Positions 46,992 to 55,468 of a stretch of DNA of 64,000 nucleotides are shown here, piece after piece. The stretch's first letter is position 1. Every line of letters begins with the position of its first letter. The position numbers were made by a program, and so were the translations under genes. This DNA is from Pseudomonas sp. LS44 (lineage in GTDB: Bacteria > Pseudomonadota > Gammaproteobacteria > Pseudomonadales > Pseudomonadaceae): contig NZ_CP102830.1 of the NCBI RefSeq assembly GCF_024730785.1, positions 1,488,001-1,552,000 of the forward strand, given 5' to 3'. The notes under the pieces are model-generated. The model did not search any database, was not told where the DNA came from, and saw only the letters and a list, made by a program, of their open reading frames with translations.

Positions 46992-47927
46992 ATGACTCAG
47001 AACATAGTCGTGGCGGCGCTCTACAAGTTCGTCACCTTGACGGATTACATCGCGCTGCGCGAACCGCTGTTGCAAACCCTGCTCGAGCACGACATCAAAG
47101 GCACCCTGCTGCTGGCCGAAGAAGGCATCAACGGCACGGTTTCCGGTAGCCGCCAAGGCATCGACGGGTTGCTCGCCTGGCTTAAGGGCGATCCGCGCTT
47201 CGTCGATATCGACCACAAAGAGTCGTATTGCAATGAGCAGCCGTTCTACCGCACCAAGGTCAAGCTGAAGAAGGAAATCGTCACCCTCGGTGTGGCGGGC
47301 GTCGATCCGAATCAGCAGGTCGGCACCTACGTCGACGCGCAGGACTGGAACGCGCTGATCAGCGACCCGGAAGTCCTGCTGATCGATACCCGTAACGACT
47401 ACGAAGTGGCCATCGGCACCTTCGAAGGCGCGGTCGATCCGCAGACCAAGTCGTTCCGCGAGTTCCCCGACTACATCCAGGCGCACTTCGACCCGGCCAA
47501 GCACAAGAAAGTGGCGATGTTCTGCACCGGCGGCATTCGTTGTGAAAAGGCCTCCAGCTACATGCTTGGCGCAGGGTTTGAGGAGGTTTATCACCTCAAG
47601 GGCGGCATTCTCAAATACCTCGAAGCAGTGCCCGAAGAGCAGACCCGCTGGCGTGGCGACTGTTTCGTGTTCGATAACCGGGTCACCGTGCGCCATGACC
47701 TCAGCGAAGGCGAGTTCGATCAATGCCACGCCTGTCGCATGCCGATTTCGCTCGAGGATCGCCAGTCGCCGCACTATGTCGCCGGTATCAGCTGCGCGCA
47801 TTGCTGGGACTCGCTGAGCGAGAAGACCCGCGCTGGCGCACGCGAGCGGCAGAAGCAGATCGAACTGGCCAGGGTGCGCAATCAACCGCATCCTCTGGGC
47901 TACAACCCGCGTCTAAAAACAGAGTAG
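46992..47927 (+). CDS. trhO: tRNA uridine-34 hydroxylase, rhodanese-type (TrhO/YceA)
   Basis: TrhO uses oxygen to make 5-hydroxyuridine at tRNA position 34, the precursor of cmo5U/mo5U. The 311 residues have an N-terminal acylphosphatase-like domain ([19 protein letters not shown] near residue 42), a rhodanese domain ([20 protein letters not shown] near 130) with active loop [17 protein letters not shown] (Cys near 180), and a C-terminal cysteine-rich part (CHACRMP ... CAHCWD). ATG 46992 fits the family; the frame runs further upstream into bolA without meaning. Confidence 0.94.
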   Translation: MTQNIVVAALYKFVTLTDYIALREPLLQTLLEHDIKGTLLLAEEGINGTVSGSRQGIDGLLAWLKGDPRFVDIDHKESYCNEQPFYRTKVKLKKEIVTLGVAGVDPNQQVGTYVDAQDWNALISDPEVLLIDTRNDYEVAIGTFEGAVDPQTKSFREFPDYIQAHFDPAKHKKVAMFCTGGIRCEKASSYMLGAGFEEVYHLKGGILKYLEAVPEEQTRWRGDCFVFDNRVTVRHDLSEGEFDQCHACRMPISLEDRQSPHYVAGISCAHCWDSLSEKTRAGARERQKQIELARVRNQPHPLGYNPRLKTE

Positions 47928-47934
47928 TGACTGC

Positions 47935-48570
47935 ATGCACGCCCGTTTGCTCTATGTGATGGACCCGATGTGCTCTTGGTGCTGGGGCTTTGCCCCGGTG
48001 CTCGACGCCCTTGCCGCGCAAGCGCAGGCCGCCGGCGTACCGCTGCAACTGATCGCCGGCGGCCTGCGCACCGGCGGCGGGGCGGCACTTGAGCCAACCC
48101 GGCGCGACTACATCCTCGAGCATTGGCATGAAGTCGAGCGCAGCACGGGCCAGCCATTCCGTTTCGAGGGCGCCATGCCTGACGGCTTCGTCTACGACAC
48201 CGAGCCCGCCTGCCGCGCGCTGGTCGCGGCGCGCAGCCTGGATGCCGAGAGTGCTTACGTCCTGATGCAGCGCATTCAGCAGGCGTTCTACGTCGACGGT
48301 CGGGATGTCACGCAGCCGACGGTATTGGTCGAACTGGCTGAAGCGGTGGGGCTGCCGCGGATGGTGTTTGTCGATGCGTTCGACAGCGCCGAGCAACGCG
48401 CGGCGACGCAGGCGGATTTTTCCTGGGTTCAGGATCTGGGCATTGCCGGATTTCCGACCCTGTTGGCCGAGCGCAACGGCCAGTTGGCACTGTTGACCAA
48501 TGGTTATCAGCCGCTCAGCCAACTGGCGCCGCTGCTGGCGCGCTGGCTGGAGCGAGGTGCGCATGCTTGA
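47935..48570 (+). CDS. DsbA family protein, thioredoxin-like
   Basis: A 211-residue thioredoxin-fold protein without a signal peptide, so it is cytoplasmic. The redox site is CSWC (MDPMCSWCWGFAPVLDALAA, residues about 13-16). A helical insertion and the cis-Pro region GIAGFPTLLAERNG near residue 165 follow. It belongs to the FrnE/YwbO-like DsbA subgroup, which has been tied to polyketide biosynthesis and oxidative stress. It begins 7 bases after trhO and overlaps the ABC transporter gene by eight bases. Confidence 0.88.
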   Translation: MHARLLYVMDPMCSWCWGFAPVLDALAAQAQAAGVPLQLIAGGLRTGGGAALEPTRRDYILEHWHEVERSTGQPFRFEGAMPDGFVYDTEPACRALVAARSLDAESAYVLMQRIQQAFYVDGRDVTQPTVLVELAEAVGLPRMVFVDAFDSAEQRAATQADFSWVQDLGIAGFPTLLAERNGQLALLTNGYQPLSQLAPLLARWLERGAHA

Positions 48571-50341
48571 TCGGCTGAGTTGGACGGAAATCCGTCGCCT
48601 GGCCTTGCGCCACCGTAAAGCCCTTATTCTGGCCAATGGCATCGCGGTCCTGGCGACGCTGTGCAGCGTGCCGATTCCTCTGCTCCTGCCTCTGCTGGTC
48701 GATGAGGTGCTGCTTAAGCAGGGCGACGCGGCGCTCAAGGTGATGGATAACTTCCTGCCGGTGGCATGGCAGAGCCCGCTGGGTTATGTCGGCCTGATGG
48801 TGGTCCTGACCCTGCTGCTGCGCGGCACTTCGATGGTCTTCAACGTGCTGCAGGCGCGCCTGTTCGCGCGGCTGTCCAAGGACATCGTCTACCGCATCCG
48901 CATCCGCCTGATCGAGCGCCTCAAGCGCATCTCGCTGGGTGAGTACGAAAGCCTGGGTAGCGGCACGGTGACCACGCACCTGGTCACCGACCTGGATACC
49001 CTGGACAAATTCGTCGGCGAAACCCTCAGCCGGTTTCTGGTCGCGATACTGACCCTGACCGGCACCGCCGCCATCCTGATGTGGATGCATTGGCAGCTGG
49101 CACTGCTGATCCTGCTGTTCAACCCGCTGGTGATCTACGCCACGGTGCAGCTGGGCAAGCGCGTCAAGCATCTGAAGAAACTGGAGAACGACAGCACGTC
49201 GCGCTTTACCCAGGCGCTGACCGAAACCCTCGAGGCGATTCAGGAAGTCCGCGCCGCCAACCGCCAGGGCTTCTTCCTCGGGCGCCTGGGCAAACGTGCC
49301 GAGGAAGTCCGCGACTATGCCGTGGCCTCGATGTGGAAGAGCGATGCGGCCGGGCGCGCCAGTGGTCTGCTGTTCCAGTTCGGTATCGACGTGTTTCGCG
49401 CCGCGGCGATGCTCACCGTGTTGTTCTCCGACCTGACCATCGGCCAGATGCTCGCGGTGTTCAGCTACCTCTGGTACATGATCGGCCCGGTCGAGCAATT
49501 GCTCAGCCTGCAATACGCCTACTACGCCGCCGGTGGTGCGCTGACCCGCATCAATGAGCTGCTGGCGCGGGCCGACGAGCCGCAGCACGTCGGCAGCGTC
49601 GATCCCTTCAAGGGCCGCGAAACGGTCGGTATCGAAGTGCGCGGGCTGACCTTCGCCTATCGCGACGAGCCAGTGCTCGACGGTCTCGATCTGGCCATCG
49701 CGCCGGGCGAGAAGGTGGCCATCGTCGGTGCCAGTGGCGGCGGCAAAAGTACCTTGGTGCAGCTGCTCCTCGGCCTTTACAGCGCCCAGGCCGGCAGTAT
49801 CCGCTTTGGCGGCAGCAGCCTCGAACAGATTGGCCTGGAGCGGGTGCGTGACCATGTGGCGGTGGTGTTGCAGCATCCGGCGCTGTTCAACGACAGCGTG
49901 CGCGCCAACCTGACCATGGGCCGTGAGCGCGGCGACGACGCCTGCTGGCGGGCGCTGGAAATCGCCCAGCTGGCCGACACCATTCGCGCCTTGCCACAAG
50001 GCCTGGACAGTGTGGTCGGCCGCTCCGGCGTGCGTCTTTCCGGCGGCCAGCGGCAACGTCTGGCGATTGCCCGGATGGTCCTTGCCGAGCCTAAGGTGGT
50101 GATTCTCGACGAGGCCACCTCGGCCCTCGATGCGGCTACCGAATACGCCCTGCATCAAGCCCTGGGCCGCTTCCTGCATGGTCGCACCACGCTGATCATC
50201 GCCCACCGCTTGTCTGCGGTTAAACAGGCCGACCGCGTGCTGGTCTTCGACGGCGGACGGATCGCCGAAGATGGCGACCATCAGCAACTAATCGCCGATG
50301 GCGGCCTCTACGCCCGGCTGTACGGCCACCTGCAGCACTGA
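48563..50341 (+). CDS. ABC transporter, fused permease and ATP-binding domains
   Basis: A 592-residue half-transporter exporter. The membrane domain (about residues 15-310) has six helices and a RIRIRLIERLKRISLGEYES coupling region. The ATPase domain has Walker A VGASGGGKSTLVQLLLGLY near 390, the signature LSGGQRQRLAIARMVL near 493, Walker B KVVILDEATSALD and the His switch IIAHRLSA. I chose ATG 48563, which overlaps the upstream stop. The substrate is unknown; it resembles lipid/drug or peptide exporters and works as a homodimer. A terminator follows. Confidence 0.9.
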   Translation: MLDRLSWTEIRRLALRHRKALILANGIAVLATLCSVPIPLLLPLLVDEVLLKQGDAALKVMDNFLPVAWQSPLGYVGLMVVLTLLLRGTSMVFNVLQARLFARLSKDIVYRIRIRLIERLKRISLGEYESLGSGTVTTHLVTDLDTLDKFVGETLSRFLVAILTLTGTAAILMWMHWQLALLILLFNPLVIYATVQLGKRVKHLKKLENDSTSRFTQALTETLEAIQEVRAANRQGFFLGRLGKRAEEVRDYAVASMWKSDAAGRASGLLFQFGIDVFRAAAMLTVLFSDLTIGQMLAVFSYLWYMIGPVEQLLSLQYAYYAAGGALTRINELLARADEPQHVGSVDPFKGRETVGIEVRGLTFAYRDEPVLDGLDLAIAPGEKVAIVGASGGGKSTLVQLLLGLYSAQAGSIRFGGSSLEQIGLERVRDHVAVVLQHPALFNDSVRANLTMGRERGDDACWRALEIAQLADTIRALPQGLDSVVGRSGVRLSGGQRQRLAIARMVLAEPKVVILDEATSALDAATEYALHQALGRFLHGRTTLIIAHRLSAVKQADRVLVFDGGRIAEDGDHQQLIADGGLYARLYGHLQH

Positions 50342-50350
50342 TCCGCGCAT

Positions 50351-50382
50351 AAAAAAAGCCGCCTCAATTGAGGCGGCTTTTT
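50351..50382. terminator. Rho-independent terminator after the ABC transporter
   Basis: AAAAAAAGCCGCCTC, short AATT centre, GAGGCGGCTTTTT. It is usable in both directions. Confidence 0.93.
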
Positions 50383-50612
50383 CGTTAGCGCAGACCGTCA
50401 GGTGCCCGGCTCGATCTTGCCTTCCTGGCAATGCGTCTCGCTGTCCGCCAGCGCACTGGTTTCTCGCCTCGAAACACCTCGGCCACAAAATTTTTCGACG
50501 CTCCGTCGATTTGCCCGCTGCTGGTTCGATTACTGGTCAGAACCACGCTATTGGTTCATTCCCTGCCGCCTGCGCAGCCAGCGGCTTCTTGACCAGATAA
50601 GGAGAAATGACG

Positions 50613-51038
50613 ATGCGATTTATGGTGATAGTCAGAGCCACCCAGGATTCCGAAGCCGGCGTGATGCCTAGCGAAGAGCTGCTCGCGGCAATGGGTCGTT
50701 ACAACGAAGAACTGGCCGCGGCGGGGGTGATGCTCGGCGGCGAGGGTTTGCATCCCAGTTCCAGAGGCGCGCGGGTGCGTTTTTCCGGCGATCAGCGCAG
50801 CGTGATCGATGGGCCTTTTGTCGAGACCAAGGAGCTGATCGCCGGCTTCTGGATCTTCCAGGTCGCCTCCCTGGAAGAGTGCATCGCCTGGGTGAAACGC
50901 TGCCCCAACCCGATGCCTGGCGCCTCCGATATCGAGATTCGGCAGATCTTCGAAGCCGAAGATTTTGGCGCCGAGTTCACCCCCGAACTGCGCGAGCAGG
51001 AAGACCGTATCCGCGCGCAAATCGCCGCTAAGTCCTGA
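50613..51038 (+). CDS. YciI family protein
   Basis: A 141-residue ferredoxin-like-fold protein (MRFMVIVRATQDSEAGVMPS, VIDGPFVETKELIAGFWIFQ, the DGPF-type motif near residue 68). YciI-like proteins are small, often paired with VOC or ECF sigma genes, and poorly defined. AAGGAG lies eight bases before ATG 50613; an ATG at 50607 is in frame but too close to the ribosome site. It is ten bases ahead of the VOC gene, so the two are probably co-transcribed. Confidence 0.88.
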   Translation: MRFMVIVRATQDSEAGVMPSEELLAAMGRYNEELAAAGVMLGGEGLHPSSRGARVRFSGDQRSVIDGPFVETKELIAGFWIFQVASLEECIAWVKRCPNPMPGASDIEIRQIFEAEDFGAEFTPELREQEDRIRAQIAAKS

Positions 51039-51048
51039 GAGGCATGCG

Positions 51049-51477
51049 ATGAAAATCCATAACTATTTGATCTTCGATGGCCAATGCGAGGCCGCCTTCA
51101 CTTTTTACGCCAAATGCCTGGGCGGCACGCTCGACGCCATGCTGCGTTTCGGCGAAGCGCCCGACTGCGCCGAAATGCCCGCCGAGTACCGGGAGCGCAT
51201 CATGCATACCTGCCTGACCGTGGGCGATCAGCTGCTGATGGGCTCCGACAACTGCCCGCCGCACGTCTACGAGGGTATCAAGGGCTGCTCGGTGACCTTG
51301 CAAGTCGACAGCGTGGAGGAGGCCGAACGCCTGTTCAGCGCCCTCGGCGATCGCGGTGAGATTCAGATGCCCTTGCAGGAAACCTTCTGGGCGAAACGCT
51401 TTGGCATGTTGGTCGACCGCTTTGGCGTGCCGTGGATGATCAACTACTCAACCTGCGATCAGGAGCCAGGGCGCTGA
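51049..51477 (+). CDS. VOC family protein (PhnB-like)
   Basis: A 142-residue vicinal-oxygen-chelate protein of the PhnB/glyoxalase-like type. FDGQCEAAFTFYAKCLGGTL near residue 10, ERIMHTCLTVGDQLLMGSDN near 50 and FWAKRFGMLVDRFGVPWMIN near 112 are characteristic. The metal ligands of true glyoxalases are only partly present, so a catalytic role is uncertain. It follows the YciI gene with GAGAGG as ribosome site. Confidence 0.9.
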   Translation: MKIHNYLIFDGQCEAAFTFYAKCLGGTLDAMLRFGEAPDCAEMPAEYRERIMHTCLTVGDQLLMGSDNCPPHVYEGIKGCSVTLQVDSVEEAERLFSALGDRGEIQMPLQETFWAKRFGMLVDRFGVPWMINYSTCDQEPGR

Positions 51478-51510
51478 TGGAAGATGGATCGGCAGGCGGA
51501 TGCACCACCT

Positions 51511-51528
51511 TGTAAGGAATTTCTTACG
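51511..51528. promoter_or_regulatory. TyrR/PhhR-like box upstream of hppD
   Basis: TGTAAG-N6-CTTACG matches the TyrR/PhhR consensus TGTAAA-N6-TTTACA with symmetric departures. PhhR controls phenylalanine and tyrosine catabolism in P. putida. It lies about 190 bases upstream of the hppD ATG, a distance suited to activation. Confidence 0.6.
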
Positions 51529-51715
51529 AATGGCCGAATCTGTACCCAGCAAACGCTGCTCTCAAACGCGCTGTAAGAAAAACCTGCCAAAAGCGTCGTC
51601 AGGCTGCAGCGCCGGCGCCGGCCGGTAGCTTGTGGACGTTCAGTCTCTCGGTTGTCATGAGGGTTATCTGCACTGCTCAAGGTGCACCGATAACAACATC
51701 ACACCGGGAGGCTGA

Positions 51716-52798
51716 ATGAACGCCGTGGCCAAGATCGAGTTGCACAATCCCATCGGTACTGACGGCTTCGAGTTCGTCGAATTCACTGCCCCCGACACCA
51801 CCGGCATCGAGCAGCTGCGTGAGCTGTTCACCGCCATGGGCTTCACCGAAACCGCCAAGCACCGCTCCAAGGAAGTCTTTCTGTTCCAGCAGAACGACAT
51901 CAACTTTGTGCTCAACGGCAGCCCCGCCGGGCACGTGCGTGCCTTTGGCGAAAAGCATGGGCCCAGTGCCTGCGCGATGGCCTTCCGGGTCAAAAATGCC
52001 GCGCAGGCGGCGGCGTATGTCGAGGCCCAGGGCGCCACGCTGGTCGGCAGTCACGCCAACTTCGGTGAGCTGAACATTCCCTGCGTCGAGGGCATTGGTG
52101 GCTCGCTGCTGTATCTGGTCGACCGTTACGGCGACAAGAGCATCTACGACGTCGACTTCCAGTTCATCGAAGGGCGCAGCGCCACCGATAACGCGGTGGG
52201 CCTGACCCAGATCGACCATCTGACCCACAACGTCAAACGTGGGCAGATGGATGTGTGGTCGGGTTTCTACGAGCGCATCGCCAATTTCCGCGAGATTCGC
52301 TACTTCGATATCGAGGGCAAGCTAACCGGCTTGTTCTCCCGGGCGATGACCGCACCGTGCGGCAAGATTCGCATCCCGATCAACGAATCGGCGGACGAGA
52401 GCTCGCAGATCGAGGAGTTCATTCGCGAGTACCACGGCGAAGGTATTCAGCACATCGCCCTGGCCAGCGAGGATATCTACGCCACGGTGCGCAAGCTGCG
52501 CGCCAACGGCGTGGACTTCATGGCCACGCCCGACACCTATTATGAAAAGGTCGATCAGCGCGTGGCCGGCCACGGCGAGCCCACGGCGACGCTGCGCGAG
52601 CTGAGCATCCTGATCGATGGCGCGCCCGAAGATGACGGGATTCTTCTGCAGATCTTCACCAACACGGTGATCGGCCCGATTTTCTTCGAAATCATCCAGC
52701 GCAAGGGCAACCAGGGCTTTGGCGAGGGCAACTTCAAGGCGCTGTTCGAGTCGATCGAGGAAGACCAGATTCGCCGTGGTGTGCTGAAGGTGGACTGA
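51716..52798 (+). CDS. hppD: 4-Hydroxyphenylpyruvate dioxygenase
   Basis: HppD converts 4-hydroxyphenylpyruvate to homogentisate in tyrosine breakdown. The 360 residues have two VOC-type halves. Iron ligands lie in QIDHLTHNV (His near 165), IQHIALASEDI (His near 245) and IFFEIIQRKG (Glu near 325), all present. The ATG follows GGGAGGCTGA. It heads a block that contains the later steps of the pathway, each separated from the next by repeats rather than by overlaps. Confidence 0.96.
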   Translation: MNAVAKIELHNPIGTDGFEFVEFTAPDTTGIEQLRELFTAMGFTETAKHRSKEVFLFQQNDINFVLNGSPAGHVRAFGEKHGPSACAMAFRVKNAAQAAAYVEAQGATLVGSHANFGELNIPCVEGIGGSLLYLVDRYGDKSIYDVDFQFIEGRSATDNAVGLTQIDHLTHNVKRGQMDVWSGFYERIANFREIRYFDIEGKLTGLFSRAMTAPCGKIRIPINESADESSQIEEFIREYHGEGIQHIALASEDIYATVRKLRANGVDFMATPDTYYEKVDQRVAGHGEPTATLRELSILIDGAPEDDGILLQIFTNTVIGPIFFEIIQRKGNQGFGEGNFKALFESIEEDQIRRGVLKVD

Positions 52799-52809
52799 GC
52801 ACAAACCGG

Positions 52810-52870
52810 GTGGGTTAGGCGCTCGCACCGCAGCCGTATTAGCGCAAAGCGCTGGATGCGTCTAACCCAC
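52810..52870. repeat. Inverted-end repeat (GTGGGTTAG ... CTAACCCAC)
   Basis: Starts GTGGGTTAGGCG and ends CGTCTAACCCAC, with AGCGCAAAGCGCT inside. It begins 12 bases after the hppD stop. Confidence 0.75.
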
Positions 52871-52886
52871 TTGGTCTGGCGCGCGC

Positions 52887-52957
52887 TGTAGGAGCGAATT
52901 CATTCGCGATCCGGCGATGCTGAATAGTCCGTAATCGCGAATGAATTCGCTCCTACA
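52887..52957. repeat. REP doublet (TGTAGGAGCG family)
   Basis: TGTAGGAGCGAATTCATTC then GCGA on the left and its near-exact inverse on the right (TCGCGAATGAATTCGCTCCT then ACA). This paired form is typical of Pseudomonas REP elements moved by RAYT transposases. Confidence 0.88.
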
Positions 52958-53038
52958 AAGGTCGACACTGGGGCGATTGCAGGATGGGTTGAGCGTGCGA
53001 TACCCACCCGAAAACGCCGCATCGAGGAGACACCGGCC

Positions 53039-54175
53039 ATGAGCCGCAAATGGATCAGCTTTCCCATCCGCGAGGGTGACTGCTCGCGGCAGGCGCATTG
53101 CGACCTGCCGAGTGGCACCTACGAGCGCGAAATGGGCCGCGAAGGCTTCTTCGGCCCGGCTTCGCATCTGCATCACCGACATCCGCCGACCGGGTGGGTC
53201 GACTGGCAAGGGCCGTTGCGTCCGCATGCCTTCAACTTCAACAAAATCGCCAGCGAATCCGATTGTCCGTGGCAGGCGCCGCTGGCGCTGCACAACGGCG
53301 ATCTCAAGCTGCGCCTGTGGAAATCCCGTGAGGCGATGCGCCATCTGGTGCGTAATGCCGATGGCGACGAATTGCTGTTCGTTCATGAGGGCGCCGGGCA
53401 CTTCTATTGCGATTTCGGCCACTTGGAATACCGCGACGGTGACTACCTGATGATCCCGCGCGGCACCGCCTGGCGCATCGAGCCGAGTGCGCCGACCTTT
53501 ATGCTGCTGATCGAAAACACTGACGGCGCCTACATGCTGCCGGACAAGGGGCTGCTCGGCCCGCAGGCGATCTTCGACCCGGCGATGCTCGATCATCCGC
53601 GCCTCGACGAGGCCTTCAAGGCCCAGCAGGACGAGAATCGCTGGCAGGTGCGGATCAAGCGGCGCAACCAGATCAGCACCGTGACCTATCCGTACAACCC
53701 GCTGGACGTGGTCGGCTGGCATGGCGACAACACCGTGGTGCGCCTCAACTGGCGCGATATCCGCCCGCTGATGAGCCACCGCTATCACCTGCCGCCCTCG
53801 GCACACACCACCTTCGTGGCCAACGGTTTCGTGGTCTGCACTTTTACCCCGCGGCCGGTGGAAAGCGATCCCGGCGTGCTCAAGGTGCCGTTCTTCCACA
53901 ACAACGATGACTACGACGAAGTGCTGTTCTATCACCGCGGCAACTTCTTCAGCCGCGACAACATCGAGGCGGGGATGGTCACCCTGCATCCCTGCGGCTT
54001 CCCCCACGGCCCGCATCCGAAGGCGCTGAAGAAGAGCCAGGAAGATCCGGCGACCTTCGCCGACGAAGTGGCGGTGATGATCGACGCCCGCCGCGCCCTG
54101 GAAATCGGCGAAGCGGCCGCCGGCGTGGACGTGCCCGAGTACGTGAACTCCTGGCGAGCGCCGGGCGTTTTATAG
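53039..54175 (+). CDS. hmgA: Homogentisate 1,2-dioxygenase, short bacterial form
   Basis: A 378-residue cupin-type dioxygenase that opens homogentisate to maleylacetoacetate. It is about 55 residues shorter than the common HmgA (about 430). The iron-site residues are visible: FFHNNDDYDEVLFYHRGNF (His and Glu, near 285-292) and CGFPHGPHPKAL (His near 320), with GDYLMIPRGTAWRIE near 140. The N-terminus (MSRKWISFPIREGDCSRQAH) differs from classical HmgA, which suggests a separate lineage. Its place between hppD and the hydrolase makes the role likely. REP repeats lie in front. Confidence 0.86.
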   Translation: MSRKWISFPIREGDCSRQAHCDLPSGTYEREMGREGFFGPASHLHHRHPPTGWVDWQGPLRPHAFNFNKIASESDCPWQAPLALHNGDLKLRLWKSREAMRHLVRNADGDELLFVHEGAGHFYCDFGHLEYRDGDYLMIPRGTAWRIEPSAPTFMLLIENTDGAYMLPDKGLLGPQAIFDPAMLDHPRLDEAFKAQQDENRWQVRIKRRNQISTVTYPYNPLDVVGWHGDNTVVRLNWRDIRPLMSHRYHLPPSAHTTFVANGFVVCTFTPRPVESDPGVLKVPFFHNNDDYDEVLFYHRGNFFSRDNIEAGMVTLHPCGFPHGPHPKALKKSQEDPATFADEVAVMIDARRALEIGEAAAGVDVPEYVNSWRAPGVL

Positions 54176-54177
54176 CT

Positions 54178-54279
54178 CCCTCTCCCGTTTATGGGGGCAC
54201 GCCTAGTGGAGAGGGTAGGGCAGCGTTAACCACTTCACCCTCTCCCCCGGCCCCTCTCCCACAGGTGGGAGAGGGGGAG
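54178..54279. repeat. CCCTCTCCC-type inverted repeat
   Basis: CCCTCTCCC / GGGAGAGGG arms with CCCCGGCCCCTCTCCCACAG in the middle. The same family recurs at 59193 and 61014. Confidence 0.75.
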
Positions 54280-54309
54280 AACAACTCAGAATTCGAAGAA
54301 GGTTGAACG

Positions 54310-55293
54310 ATGAAACTTGCATCTCTGAATCAAGGCCGCGACGGCGTGCTGCTGGTGGTGTCCCGTGATCTGTCCCGCGCGGTGAAGGTCCCGCAGATCG
54401 CCGCCACCCTGCAGATCGCCCTGGATGATTGGGACATCAAACGTCCGCAGCTGGAGGCCATCTATCAGCGTCTCAACGATGGCCTGTGCGAAGACGCGTT
54501 TGTCTTCGATCAAGCCGACTGTCATAGCCCGCTGCCACGCGCCTTTCACTGGGCCGATGGCAGCGCCTATGTCAATCACGTCGAGCTGGTGCGCAAGGCG
54601 CGTGGGGCGCAGATGCCGGAGTCGTTCTGGCACGAGCCGCTGATGTATCAAGGCGGCGCCGACACCTTTCTGCCGCCCCATGCGCCGATCGCCATGGCAG
54701 ACGAAGCCTGGGGTATCGACCTGGAGGCGGAAATCGCGGTGATCACCGATGACGTGCCGATGGGTGTGACTGCCGCCGAGGCCGCTGGGCATATTCAGCT
54801 GCTGATGCTGGTCAACGACGTCTCGCTGCGCAATTTGATTCCCGGCGAGCTGGCCAAGGGATTCGGCTTCTACCAGAGCAAGCCGTCCTCGAGCTTCTCA
54901 CCGGTGGCGCTGACCCCGGACGAGCTGGGCGAGGCCTGGCGCGATGGCAAGGTGCATCGACCGCTGGTCACCCATCTCAATGGCGAACTGTTCGGCCAGC
55001 CCGATGCAGGGGTCGACATGACCTTCAATTTCCCCACTCTGGTCGCCCATGCCGCGAAGACCCGCCCGCTGGGGAGCGGCACCATCATCGGCTCGGGCAC
55101 GGTCTCCAACTACGACCGCTTGGCCGGCTCCAGCTGTCTGGCGGAGAAACGCATGCTGGAAATTGTCGAAAGCGGTGCAGCGACCACGCCGTTCCTGAGA
55201 TTTGGCGACCGGGTGCGGATTGAGATGTTCGACGATCAGCGTAATAGCCTTTTCGGCGCCATCGACCAGACTGTGGAGAAGTACCAGCGATAA
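54310..55293 (+). CDS. fahA: Fumarylacetoacetate hydrolase family protein
   Basis: A 327-residue hydrolase of the FAH family, expected to split fumarylacetoacetate to fumarate and acetoacetate. The metal-binding residues lie in WGIDLEAEIAVITDDVPMG (near 138) and LLMLVNDVSLRNLIPGELAK (near 165), with GSGTVSNYDRLAGSSCLAEK near 265. It is of the shorter two-domain bacterial type, not the 430-residue Fah. Position after hmgA and before maiA supports the call. The ATG follows GAAGGTTGAACG. Confidence 0.88.
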   Translation: MKLASLNQGRDGVLLVVSRDLSRAVKVPQIAATLQIALDDWDIKRPQLEAIYQRLNDGLCEDAFVFDQADCHSPLPRAFHWADGSAYVNHVELVRKARGAQMPESFWHEPLMYQGGADTFLPPHAPIAMADEAWGIDLEAEIAVITDDVPMGVTAAEAAGHIQLLMLVNDVSLRNLIPGELAKGFGFYQSKPSSSFSPVALTPDELGEAWRDGKVHRPLVTHLNGELFGQPDAGVDMTFNFPTLVAHAAKTRPLGSGTIIGSGTVSNYDRLAGSSCLAEKRMLEIVESGAATTPFLRFGDRVRIEMFDDQRNSLFGAIDQTVEKYQR

Positions 55294-55352
55294 TCGCATT
55301 CGGGTTGATGGGCGTCGCAGGCTCAACCCACCTATAAGGTTGCGCCCAGGCC

Positions 55353-55449
55353 GTAGGGTGGATGTCGCTTTTTACATCCACCGTTGCGGTGGATGGCCAT
55401 CCCGTGGATCGCCACCCGGTGGAAAACGCTTCGCGGTTTTCCACCCTAC
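55353..55449. repeat. Compound inverted repeat (GTAGGGTGG ... CCACCCTAC)
   Basis: Outer ends GTAGGGTGG and CCACCCTAC enclose two hairpins, GGATGTCGCTTTTTACATCC and GTGGAAAACGCTTCGCGGTT followed by TTCCAC. It fills most of the gap between fahA and maiA. Confidence 0.82.
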
Positions 55450-55468
55450 ACAGACTGGGAGATTGGTA

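Noticed and set aside
45671..46993. Long upstream extension of the DUF2804 frame
   Set aside because: The extension lies antisense to DUF2059 and bolA, both well supported; the DUF2804 similarity begins at the ATG at 45670.
48515..50287. 590-codon minus-strand open frame opposite the ABC transporter
   Set aside because: The sense strand carries all ABC ATPase motifs; the antisense product is His/Gln-rich and unlike any family.
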